From contig JADJMS010000011.1 of NCBI GenBank assembly GCA_016709495.1, positions 1 through 64,000 on the forward strand: a stretch of DNA of 64,000 nucleotides. The letters run 5' to 3'. The translations under genes were made by a program, and so were the position numbers. The DNA is from Candidatus Dechloromonas phosphorivorans (GTDB lineage: Bacteria > Pseudomonadota > Gammaproteobacteria > Burkholderiales > Rhodocyclaceae). This document shows positions 54,422-61,759 of this stretch, piece after piece. Position 1 is the stretch's first letter, and the number at the start of each line of letters is the position of its first letter. The notes under the pieces were generated by a model, which saw only the letters and a program-made list of their open reading frames with translations, had not been told where the DNA came from and ran no database searches.

Positions 54422-55035
54422 CGCGGCGCTGGCCGGCTGATGATTTCCAGATAGCGGCGGCGGTCGCTATCGTACTTGGCCTTGATCGTCTGGAAATCAC
54501 GGCGCTTCACTTCGCGCGTCTCTTCCAGCAGTTTGATGCTGTAATCGGCTTCACGTAACTCTTTGGCGACATCGGCCGGTACCGCTTTCTTTTTATAAAA
54601 CTCGGCTTCGCGCTCATATTTTTTTCGCTGCTGGCGAATCACATCAATCTGCGCATTTGCTGAAGCAATCGCTTGCTGGAGGTCTGCTTCTGCCTGTTGT
54701 TGGGCAACATCGATATCCTTGATACTGCTATAGGTATCCAGCAGGGCCTGATCTTTGCGACGCTGTTCGCGTGCAATCTCTTCCTGCTCCTGCTTGTGTT
54801 TGGCCACAGCAGCAGCTTCCGCTTTTTGTTCGGCAGTCAGCGGAGGACCTACTTCCTTCAGTACCGTCCCGTCACCACTAATAATCTTGTACGCCTTGCC
54901 ACGACAGACCTCTGGCAGCGTATCGCCACAAGTTCGCCGACCACTACCGGGATCGGGACAACAGAAAAACACGCCCGCTCCCTGAGCGGTCAAGGTGACG
55001 AGCAGTAAAGAGAGGGCAGCCGCTTGCTTAAGCAC
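54418..55035 (-). CDS. Uncharacterised secreted coiled-coil protein (DUF4124-like N-terminus)
   Basis: A 205-residue protein with a signal sequence (LKQAAALSLLLVTLTAQGAG), a short Cys-containing stretch (FFCCPDPGSGRRTCGDTLPEVCRGKAYKIISGDGTVLKEV) resembling DUF4124, and a long charged coiled coil to the C-terminus. A GTG start at 55035 overlaps the end of pyrE, suggesting cotranscription. Periplasmic location is inferred; function unknown. Confidence 0.7.
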   Translation of the reverse strand: MLKQAAALSLLLVTLTAQGAGVFFCCPDPGSGRRTCGDTLPEVCRGKAYKIISGDGTVLKEVGPPLTAEQKAEAAAVAKHKQEQEEIAREQRRKDQALLDTYSSIKDIDVAQQQAEADLQQAIASANAQIDVIRQQRKKYEREAEFYKKKAVPADVAKELREADYSIKLLEETREVKRRDFQTIKAKYDSDRRRYLEIISRPAPR

Positions 55036-55669
55036 TGACGCCGTATTCTGAGCGATAACGCGCCACCGCATCACGGTACTCGGCAAACTCAACATGGTGC
55101 TCAAGGAAAGCCATCAAATCACCCAGACCGGCAACAGCAATCACAGGAATGCCATAGTCGCGCTGAACTTCCTGCACTGCAGACAACGCCCCCAAACCAC
55201 GCTCCTGACGATCCAGCGCGATCAAAACACCCGCCGGAATGGCGCCCGCAGCGCGAATCAGTTCTACAGACTCACGCACCGACGTACCCGCAGAAATCAC
55301 GTCATCGACAATCAGCACCCGGCCACTCAATGGCGCGCCAACGATGCTGCCGCCCTCGCCGTGATCCTTCGCTTCCTTGCGGTTATAGGCAAACGGAAAA
55401 TTCTTGCCGCGCTGGGCCAGCGCGATCGCAATTGCCGCGACCAGCGGGATACCTTTATATGCGGGGCCAAACAGCATGTCGAACCCGAGCTCATCGGCAT
55501 CAACAGCTTTGGCGTAAAATTCAGCGAGTCGCCCCAATGAATCACCGTCATTAAACAAGCCGGCATTGAAAAAATAAGGCGACAAACGCCCCGCCTTGGT
55601 GGTGAATTCGCCGAAACGCAACACCTTGCAGCCGAGAGCAAACTCAATAAAGTCCTGACGAAAGTCCAT
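55028..55669 (-). CDS. pyrE: Orotate phosphoribosyltransferase
   Basis: A 213-residue PRTase: FGEFTTKAGRLSPYFFNAGLFNDG, FAYNRKEAKDHGEGGSIVG and the PRPP-binding RVLIVDDVISAGTSVRESVELI. It makes orotidine 5'-phosphate in pyrimidine synthesis. Divergent from xthA with a 47-base gap. Confidence 0.96.
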   Translation of the reverse strand: MDFRQDFIEFALGCKVLRFGEFTTKAGRLSPYFFNAGLFNDGDSLGRLAEFYAKAVDADELGFDMLFGPAYKGIPLVAAIAIALAQRGKNFPFAYNRKEAKDHGEGGSIVGAPLSGRVLIVDDVISAGTSVRESVELIRAAGAIPAGVLIALDRQERGLGALSAVQEVQRDYGIPVIAVAGLGDLMAFLEHHVEFAEYRDAVARYRSEYGVSA

Positions 55670-55716
55670 GTTTCCTCAATGATGAAGACCGCCAAGTGCG
55701 GCAGAAACTCAACACA

Positions 55717-56514
55717 ATGTTACGCATCATCTCTCTGAACCTCAATGGTATCCGCTCCGCATGGAGTAAAAATGTTTTGCCCTGGACCATTTCGCAGCAA
55801 GCTGACGTCATTGCCTTGCAGGAACTGAAAGCACAGTTACCTGACCTGAACGCTGAAATGTTGGCCCCTGATGGTATGCACGCTGCCTACCACGCCGCTG
55901 AGAAAAAGGGCTATAGCGGCGTCGGAATATGGAGCCGGCAAGTTCCGGATCAGGTCATTGAAGGCTTCGACGGTGGCGAATTTGACGCCGAGGGACGTTA
56001 TATCCGTGCCGATTTTGGCAACGTATCGATCATTTCACTCTATCTACCATCCGGCTCCTCTTCACCAGAACGCCAGGACGCGAAGTTTCGCTTTCTCGAA
56101 ATTTTCTTCCCGAAAATGCTCGCCTTGCGCGCCGAAGGCCGCGAAATCATTTTGTGCGGCGACTGGAATATCGCCCATCAACCAATCGATCTAAAAAACT
56201 GGAAGTCCAACCAGAAAAATTCGGGCTTTTTACCGGAGGAGCGCGCCTGGCTAAGTCGGGTATTTGATGAACTCGGCTGGGTCGATGTCTATCGCAAGCT
56301 CCACCCGGAAGCCTCTGCCGAATGCTACACATGGTGGAGCAATCGCGGACAGGCTTGGGCCAAGAATGTTGGCTGGCGTATAGATTATCAGATCGCAACG
56401 CCCGGCATTGCCGCAACCGCACAGGCTGCTTCGGTTTATAAGGAAGCACGCTTCTCCGATCACGCACCACTGATCATCGATTACGATTGGCCGATTGCAC
56501 CTGAAGCGCATTGA
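55717..56514 (+). CDS. xthA: Exodeoxyribonuclease III
   Basis: A 265-residue EEP nuclease: MLRIISLNLNGIRSAW, ADVIALQELKAQ (metal-binding Glu), ILCGDWNIAHQPIDLKNWKSN (active Asp-Asn), and FSDHAPLIIDYDW (catalytic Asp-His). It is an apurinic endonuclease and 3'-5' exonuclease in base-excision repair. Start at 55717 (MLRII) fits the family N-terminus better than the in-frame upstream start. Confidence 0.94.
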   Translation: MLRIISLNLNGIRSAWSKNVLPWTISQQADVIALQELKAQLPDLNAEMLAPDGMHAAYHAAEKKGYSGVGIWSRQVPDQVIEGFDGGEFDAEGRYIRADFGNVSIISLYLPSGSSSPERQDAKFRFLEIFFPKMLALRAEGREIILCGDWNIAHQPIDLKNWKSNQKNSGFLPEERAWLSRVFDELGWVDVYRKLHPEASAECYTWWSNRGQAWAKNVGWRIDYQIATPGIAATAQAASVYKEARFSDHAPLIIDYDWPIAPEAH

Positions 56515-56575
56515 TTTCGTAACGTGGACGAGCTAACCTGTGCTCTCTGCATAACCGCTACACGAGAGGTTGAAT

Positions 56576-56890
56576 ATGTCTGACGAAATGGCTGTTGCCA
56601 ACAAACAAAAACTGGTTTCTGACCTGAAGGTCGTCATCTCCGATACCGAAGAACTGCTGCGCGCCACCGCCGGCTCGGCTGGCGACAAAGTCGGCGAACT
56701 ACGCGAGCGTATTGGCCTGCGTCTGCGTGATGCCAAGGAACGCCTGATTGATCTGGAAGTTGCCGTTGTCGACAAGACCAAGGCGGCTGCCCGTGCCACC
56801 GATGATTTCGTGCACGAAGAGCCATGGAAAGCGGTTGGCGTTGCTGCTGCACTGGGCCTTGCCCTGGGTGTACTGATCGGCCGTCGCTAA
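56576..56890 (+). CDS. DUF883 (ElaB/YqjD-type) inner-membrane-associated protein
   Basis: A 104-residue protein: a helical region LVSDLKVVISDTEELLRATAGSAGDKVGELRERIGLRLRDAKERL, then FVHEEPWKAVGVAAALGLALGVLIGRR, the C-terminal membrane helix with the conserved GRR end. In E. coli such proteins are C-tail-anchored and bind stationary-phase ribosomes. It opens a YqjD-E-K-like trio. Confidence 0.92.
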   Translation: MSDEMAVANKQKLVSDLKVVISDTEELLRATAGSAGDKVGELRERIGLRLRDAKERLIDLEVAVVDKTKAAARATDDFVHEEPWKAVGVAAALGLALGVLIGRR

Positions 56891-56894
56891 GCGA

Positions 56895-57296
56895 ATGTCG
56901 GTAGAAACTGGCGGCGAAGGCGGCCGCGAAGGCCTCTTTGCCGCCCTGAAAAACCTGCTCGCCACCTTGCTGGCGATCGGGAAGACGCGGGCAGAACTTC
57001 TCGTCACTGAAATTGAGGAAGAGAAGTACCGGCTGATGTCGCTGTGGGCCAAGGCCATTGGCGCTTCATTTTTGTTTGCGCTGGGTTTGATCATGCTCGT
57101 TTTTTGCATCGCTCTCGCTTTTTGGGAGCAACGGGTATTGGTTTTTGGCCTGTTTTCAGTAGCGTTTATTCTTGGCGGTTTCATTCTGGTGGGTTCCTTA
57201 CGCCGTCAGGCGGCGCAACCAACCAAGTTGTTCCGCTCCAGTCTTGCCGAACTTGAAACCGACATGACGCAATTGCGTCGGCGGGATCACCACTAG
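56895..57296 (+). CDS. Phage holin family (YqjE-like) membrane protein
   Basis: A 133-residue protein with GLFAALKNLLATLLAIGKTRAELLVTEIEEEKYRLM and two helices (AIGASFLFALGLIMLVFCIALAF; VLVFGLFSVAFILGGFILVGSL). The Pfam name derives from similarity to holins, but in this YqjD-E-K context it is a chromosomal envelope protein, not phage. Four bases after the DUF883 gene. Confidence 0.9.
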   Translation: MSVETGGEGGREGLFAALKNLLATLLAIGKTRAELLVTEIEEEKYRLMSLWAKAIGASFLFALGLIMLVFCIALAFWEQRVLVFGLFSVAFILGGFILVGSLRRQAAQPTKLFRSSLAELETDMTQLRRRDHH

Positions 57297-57298
57297 AC

Positions 57299-57592
57299 AT
57301 GAACGGTCGTTTGCTTGAGCTGGCGACGCGGCACGGTGCGTTAAAGGCGCGCATCGATGCCCAACGGATACAGCTTGCTCGACACAGCGCACCACTCGAG
57401 AGTGCCTTGTCAGTAGGAGACAAGGCGTTGGATGGAATTGACTGGGTCAAACATCACCCGGCAGAAGTCGGGGTGGCGGTGGCCGTTCTTGTGATTTCCG
57501 GGCCAAAACGTGCTTGGCGCTGGACCAAGCGCGGTATTTTTGTCTGGCGTGGCTGGCAAAGCCTCAAAAATTCACTCGCAAAACTCAGTTGA
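57299..57592 (+). CDS. YqjK-like small protein
   Basis: A 97-residue protein: RLLELATRHGALKARIDAQRIQLARHSAPLESALSVGDKALDGIDWVKHHPAEVGVAVAVLVISGPKRAWRWTKRGIFVWRGWQSLK. The helical N-terminus and single hydrophobic segment fit the YqjK family. It completes the yqjDEK-type cluster, two bases after the holin-like gene. Confidence 0.82.
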   Translation: MNGRLLELATRHGALKARIDAQRIQLARHSAPLESALSVGDKALDGIDWVKHHPAEVGVAVAVLVISGPKRAWRWTKRGIFVWRGWQSLKNSLAKLS

Positions 57593-57594
57593 CC

Positions 57595-57903
57595 GTGACA
57601 GATGCACAGTTAAGCGCCGGGCGGCTTCCGGGCTGGTGGCAGCAACTGGTTTTTTCCCAGCGCAGGGAAGTCTGCCGCATCTTGCGCGAGCTGGCATCGG
57701 CACGCGGCATCATGCCCTTGCTGATGAAAGCGCGGAACGGTAGCCAGTGGACAGCGGAAGAGAAAGTTGAAATTCTCGGCCACCTGCGTCGTATGGCGCA
57801 TCTTTCCCCCTACTTGATCGTTCTGCTCCTGCCGGGTTCTATTTTGCTGTTGCCAGCTTACGCATGGTGGCTGGATCGCCGACGCCTTAAACGCGGAGAT
57901 TAG
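57595..57903 (+). CDS. Small membrane protein with LETM1-like C-terminal motif
   Basis: About 102 residues starting at GTG 57595 (TTG 57589 also possible): a helical, basic N-terminus (RREVCRILRELASARGIMPLLMKA) and SPYLIVLLLPGSILLLPAYAWWLDRRRLKRGD. The LPGS...LLP pattern resembles the membrane segment of LETM1-like proteins, but the match is short. It overlaps the convergent ampG by 17 bases. Confidence 0.65.
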   Translation: MTDAQLSAGRLPGWWQQLVFSQRREVCRILRELASARGIMPLLMKARNGSQWTAEEKVEILGHLRRMAHLSPYLIVLLLPGSILLLPAYAWWLDRRRLKRGD

Positions 57904-59155
57904 TCTCTTCGGCGCGCACGTTCCATGGCGCAACCTTCAGCAGCAAGACCATGCCAGGTATTGCCAGTACTGCACAAAGCCAGAAGAAATTGGTCCACCC
58001 CAGGCCTTCGACCAGCCAACCCGCCGAGGCGTTGATAAAGGTGCGTGGCACCGCCGCCAGACTGGTGAATAAAGCCATCTGCGTTGCCGTGTAAGCAGGA
58101 TGAGTGGTTCGGGCAATAAATGAGACGAACGCAGCCGTACCCAAACCGACGCCAAAAGCCTCAAGACTGATCACAAATGCCAGCGCCAGACGTTCGCCAA
58201 CGCCAATACTATCGTAGTGCCCCTGCATGGAGAGCCAGGCAAAACCGAAAATCGAGACCAGTTGCACCACACCAAACAGCCATAGCGCCCGGTTGATACC
58301 GATTTTGACCATCCACAAACCGCCGAGCAACGCACCAATTACTGCCGGCCACAAACCGGCATGCTTGGCGATCAAGCCAATATCTGTCTTGGTAAAGCCC
58401 ATGTCCAGATAAAACGGCGTGGCCAATGCTGTGCACAAACTGTCGCCAAGTTTGTACAGGAAGATGAAGCCAAGCACCATCAGCGCACCACGCCAGCCCT
58501 GACGCCCAATGAACTCCTTGAACGGCTCTGTCACTGCTTGGCGCAAGGTCTTCGGCGCGCCTTTGATTAATGGCTCCTTGACCAGCCAGGCCATGAGCAT
58601 TCCCGGAATCATGAAGGCGCCAGTGATCCAGAAAACCTCATTCCATGGCAGGCGGTCAGCCAGGATCAGGGAAAGCGAACCGGGAACCAGGCCGGCAATT
58701 CGGTAGGCATTAACGTGCACCGCATTGCCGATGCCCAGTTCGCTATCAGACAAAATTTCGCGCCGAAAGGCGTCGACCGCAATGTCTTGAGTCGCAGACA
58801 ACAGGGAAAGCAAAGTCGCCAGCCAGAGAATGGGCCAGATGTTGTCCTTCGGGCTTAAGCCACCCAAGGAACCAATCACGAACAACAGACCAACCTGGGT
58901 AATCAGCATCCAGCCCCGACGGCGACCGAATCCCGGCACGCTGAAACGGTCGAGCAACGGCGACCAGAGAAATTTCCAGGTGTAAGGAAACTGGATCAGC
59001 GCGAAGAAACCGATGGTTTTAAGATCGACCCCTTCACTACGCAGCCAGGCTGGCAGCAGGTTGAGCAGCAGATACAGCGGCAAGCCGGAACTGAAACCGG
59101 TGAAGATGCAGATCAGCATCTTCCGCGTCAGCAAAGCCGCGAGCCAAACCGGCAT
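57887..59155 (-). CDS. ampG: AmpG-type muropeptide permease (MFS)
   Basis: A 422-residue, 12-helix MFS protein: CIFTGFSSGLPLYLLLNLLPAWLRSEGVDLKTIGFFALIQFPYTWKFLWSPLLDRF, ATQDIAVDAFRREILSDSELGIGNAVHVNAYRIAGLVPG, and QMALFTSLAAVPRTFINASAGWLVEGLGWTNFFWLCAV. It imports anhydro-muropeptides for cell-wall recycling. Abuts metW with a one-base overlap, so the three minus genes may share a transcript. Confidence 0.93.
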   Translation of the reverse strand: MPVWLAALLTRKMLICIFTGFSSGLPLYLLLNLLPAWLRSEGVDLKTIGFFALIQFPYTWKFLWSPLLDRFSVPGFGRRRGWMLITQVGLLFVIGSLGGLSPKDNIWPILWLATLLSLLSATQDIAVDAFRREILSDSELGIGNAVHVNAYRIAGLVPGSLSLILADRLPWNEVFWITGAFMIPGMLMAWLVKEPLIKGAPKTLRQAVTEPFKEFIGRQGWRGALMVLGFIFLYKLGDSLCTALATPFYLDMGFTKTDIGLIAKHAGLWPAVIGALLGGLWMVKIGINRALWLFGVVQLVSIFGFAWLSMQGHYDSIGVGERLALAFVISLEAFGVGLGTAAFVSFIARTTHPAYTATQMALFTSLAAVPRTFINASAGWLVEGLGWTNFFWLCAVLAIPGMVLLLKVAPWNVRAEETNLRV

Positions 59156-59754
59156 CAGCGGTTTTGCGTCAGGCGATAGACCGCCAAACTACCGAGAAAA
59201 TTAACCTCATTTTCGACAATATTGCCCTGCTCATCAAGGACATGCCGCTCCTTGATGATCAAACCCATCTTCTCGCAGAGATCTTCAAAATCGCGCAGCG
59301 TAAAGAAACGCACATTGGGCGAGTCGTACCACTGGTAGGGCAGATCCTCGGAGACCGGCATGCGGCCATCGAGAACGGCGCGTAAATTCTTCCAGTAGGC
59401 GAAATTGGGGAAGGAAACGACCGCTTCGCGCCCGACGCGCAGCATTTCACGCAGGATACCTTCAGTATGGCGGACCGTTTGCAAGGTGCGCGACAGTACA
59501 ACATGATCGAAAGCCTGATCGGCAAATTCGTCAAGACCGCGCTCCAGATTGCCCTGAATGACATTGATGCCGTTCTTGATCGCGGCGAGGATATTGGTAT
59601 CGTCAATCTCGACGCCAACGCCACTGACGCCACGGGTTTCAATCAGGTGTTTCAACAAGGTGCCATCGCCACAACCAAGGTCGAGAACACGGTGGCCCGG
59701 CTCTATCCAGCCGGCGATCAGTTCAAAATCAGGACGACCCAAGGTGTGCGTCAT
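59155..59754 (-). CDS. metW: Methionine biosynthesis protein MetW
   Basis: A 199-residue methyltransferase-fold protein: RPDFELIAGWIEPGHRVLDLGCGDGTLLKHL (SAM site), VVLSRTLQTVRHTEGILREMLRVG, FPNFAYWKNLRAVLDGRMPVSEDLPYQWYDSPNVRFFTLRDFEDLC. MetW cooperates with MetX in many beta- and gammaproteobacteria; overlap of four bases with metX supports this. Confidence 0.95.
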   Translation of the reverse strand: MTHTLGRPDFELIAGWIEPGHRVLDLGCGDGTLLKHLIETRGVSGVGVEIDDTNILAAIKNGINVIQGNLERGLDEFADQAFDHVVLSRTLQTVRHTEGILREMLRVGREAVVSFPNFAYWKNLRAVLDGRMPVSEDLPYQWYDSPNVRFFTLRDFEDLCEKMGLIIKERHVLDEQGNIVENEVNFLGSLAVYRLTQNR

Positions 59755-60875
59755 AGTTTGATGTTCCGCAGATAGGCATCGACCACGCCGTGATAATGGG
59801 CGTCGTCCATCAGGAAAGAATCATGGCCGAAATTGAGGTTGATTTCGGCATAGGACACGTTTCGGCCATTGGCCAGCAAGGCAGCAACAATTTCCTTGGA
59901 GCGCGCCGGCGTGAAGCGCCAGTCGGTAGTGAATGAGGCAATCAGGAAATTCGCTTTGCTGCGCGCCATGGTCGCGACCAAGTCGCCATTATCTTCGCGT
60001 GACGGATCGAAATAATCGAGCGCCTTGGTCATCAGCAGGTAGGTGTTGGCGTCGAAATAGCCGGCAAACTTGTCGCCTTGATAGCGCAAATAGGATTCGA
60101 CCTCGAATTCCACGTCGAAACCGAAGGAAAAAGCACTATTGCGCAGTTCGCGACCGAATTTCTCGCCCATCTGGTCATCAGACAGATAGGTAATGTGGCC
60201 CAGCATGCGCGCGAGACGCAGGCCACGAACAGGCCGCGTGTTGTGTTCGTAGTAATTGCCGCCGTGGAAGTCCGGGTCAGTCAGAATGGCCTGACGCGCG
60301 ACATCATTAAAGGCAATGTTTTGTGCTGAAAGCTTGGGTGCGGCGGCGATCACAATGGCGTTACGCACGCGCTCCGGATAGGTGATGCTCCAGCGCAAGG
60401 CTTGCATGCCGCCCAGACTGCCACCCATGACCGCAGCCCAACTGTCAATGCCTAGCAAGTCTGCCAGTCGCGCCTGGGCATGCACCCAGTCAATGACAGC
60501 GACCATCGGGAAATCGGCGCCCCAGGGTTTACCGGTAGCCGGATTGACGGTGGAAGGCCCGGTTGATCCGTGGCAACCACCCAGGTTATTGAGGCCAACG
60601 ATAAAAAATTTATCGGTATCCAGCGGTCGACCGGGACCGATGATGTTGTCCCACCAACCGGTATTGTCCGGCTGATCGGCGTAGTAGCCGGCAACATGAT
60701 GGTGCCCCGAAAGTGCGTGGCAAACGAGAATGGCGTTCGACTTGGCCGTATTGAGCGTGCCATAAGTTTCATAAACCAGATCGTAGGCGGGCAGAATCCC
60801 ACCACTGCGCAAAGCTAATGGCTGTTCGAAATGGGCGCGCTGTGCTTCGACGACGCCGATGGATTGTCCTGGCAT
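59751..60875 (-). CDS. metX: Homoserine O-acetyltransferase (or succinyltransferase) MetX
   Basis: A 374-residue alpha/beta hydrolase: ALSGHHHVAGYY, the nucleophile elbow in AAVMGGSLGGMQALRWSITYPERV, IASFTTDWRFTPARSKEIV (Asp) and FGHDSFLMDDAHYHGVV (His). It acylates homoserine in methionine synthesis. Acyl-donor specificity (acetyl or succinyl) cannot be set from these motifs alone. It is preceded by a SAM-II riboswitch and a terminator-like hairpin, so it is probably shut down by S-adenosylmethionine. Confidence 0.95.
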   Translation of the reverse strand: MPGQSIGVVEAQRAHFEQPLALRSGGILPAYDLVYETYGTLNTAKSNAILVCHALSGHHHVAGYYADQPDNTGWWDNIIGPGRPLDTDKFFIVGLNNLGGCHGSTGPSTVNPATGKPWGADFPMVAVIDWVHAQARLADLLGIDSWAAVMGGSLGGMQALRWSITYPERVRNAIVIAAAPKLSAQNIAFNDVARQAILTDPDFHGGNYYEHNTRPVRGLRLARMLGHITYLSDDQMGEKFGRELRNSAFSFGFDVEFEVESYLRYQGDKFAGYFDANTYLLMTKALDYFDPSREDNGDLVATMARSKANFLIASFTTDWRFTPARSKEIVAALLANGRNVSYAEINLNFGHDSFLMDDAHYHGVVDAYLRNIKL

Positions 60876-60886
60876 GCTATTCCTGA

Positions 60887-60924
60887 AAACAAAAAACCCA
60901 GTTGGCTGAAAAACGCGAACTGGG
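60887..60924 (-). terminator. Terminator-like hairpin in the metX leader (attenuator)
   Basis: On the minus strand CCCAGTT (60924-60918) and AACTGGG (60903-60897) pair and are followed by TTTTTTGTTTT, ending 12 bases before the metX ATG. It lies directly downstream of the riboswitch and is the probable expression platform. Confidence 0.7.
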
Positions 60925-60928
60925 TGGT

Positions 60929-60984
60929 TCCCGTTTTAGCTGTATTTATAGCGCCCGCAATCAGAGCTCAAATCGGCGCAGCTG
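60929..60984 (-). ncRNA. SAM-II riboswitch upstream of metX
   Basis: Reading the minus strand: a P1 arm GCGCC, then GATTTGAG, ATTGCGGGCGC with the returning P1 arm GGCGC, then ATAAATACAGCTAAAACGGG. This matches by memory the block order of SAM-II aptamers (GCGC-x-GAUUU, UUGC-x-GCGC, AUAAAU-x2-AGCUAAAA-x-GGG), including the pseudoknot GATTT with AAAT. The gene controlled (metX) is the classical SAM-II target. No covariance search could be run. Confidence 0.85.
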
Positions 60985-61080
60985 ACTTCGTACCAGCGTT
61001 TGCGGGACGATACCGAGCAGGGCACGAAAAGTCAATCCAGCCTATCCATTAGCTTGCGCTGCACCACCTTGGCCAAAAGT

Positions 61081-61108
61081 GATATACACGACACACTGTT
61101 AATGTTAA
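61081..61108 (-). promoter_or_regulatory. Candidate sigma-70 promoter for the metX leader
   Basis: On the minus strand TTAACA (61108-61103) and TATATC (61086-61081) with a 16-base spacer. A start near 61074 would give a ~200-base leader holding the whole riboswitch and hairpin. Found by eye only. Confidence 0.35.
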
Positions 61109-61162
61109 CTTTTGTTAATATTACAAAAAATTCAAATCAAACAGGGGTCAAGGCGTATCACG

Positions 61163-61759
61163 ATGCAAGATCAACGACGACATCAACGCATACGTTTTGG
61201 CGTTCCTCCCAGCGTAAAAATAGGCTTCAGCGGCATTGTCGGCGAAGGTCTTATCGAAAACCTGTCGCTCTCCGGGCTGATGGTTCGCTCTTCGATGAAT
61301 CTGGAAATTGGCCGCCTGGCTGGTTGTGAGTTCTCGATTTTCAGTTCCCCGCTTATCGATGTACCGGTTACCATCGTCAGCAAGGTCGGTGACTTATACG
61401 GCGGGCGCTTCCAGACCGGCCCGATCAACCAGATCGTCATTGAAGACGCAATTGATGCAGCTCTCGCCAAAGGTGAAGCCTCAATTCTTAGCGTCCATGA
61501 ACTGAGTGGACGCAAAGTAATGCGCATATCCGGCGGGCTCAACGGGGCGCTGCGCAATGATTTCATGCATGCACTGACCCGGGTTGGGGTAAATGAAATT
61601 GATATGTCAGGCGTGACCGCACTCGACCAGCCGGGGCTTGCGCTCTGCCTGGTGGCGACCAGCCGGCATGGTGTGGAAATTGGTGAACAATCGGAATGTT
61701 TTGCTGCCGCCTGGAAAACAGCACTGGCCAGGCCAGGTTCAGGAGAAACGGCAACATGA
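61163..61759 (+). CDS. PilZ-domain protein with a STAS-like C-terminus
   Basis: A 198-residue protein. Residues 1-105 form a PilZ domain with the c-di-GMP-binding RRHQRIRF and ENLSLSGLMVRS motifs. Residues about 112-190 (GRKVMRISGGLNGALRNDFMHALTRVGVNEIDMSGVTALDQPGLALCLVATSRHGVEIG) look like a STAS/anti-anti-sigma domain, though this is a weaker match. The stop overlaps the receptor ATG (ATGA). It may couple c-di-GMP level to production or activity of the receptor (inference). Confidence 0.8.
   Translation: MQDQRRHQRIRFGVPPSVKIGFSGIVGEGLIENLSLSGLMVRSSMNLEIGRLAGCEFSIFSSPLIDVPVTIVSKVGDLYGGRFQTGPINQIVIEDAIDAALAKGEASILSVHELSGRKVMRISGGLNGALRNDFMHALTRVGVNEIDMSGVTALDQPGLALCLVATSRHGVEIGEQSECFAAAWKTALARPGSGETAT

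Noticed and set aside
56895..57296. Prophage remnant because of a 'phage holin' domain
   Set aside because: The neighbours are YqjD- and YqjK-like chromosomal genes and no phage gene is present.
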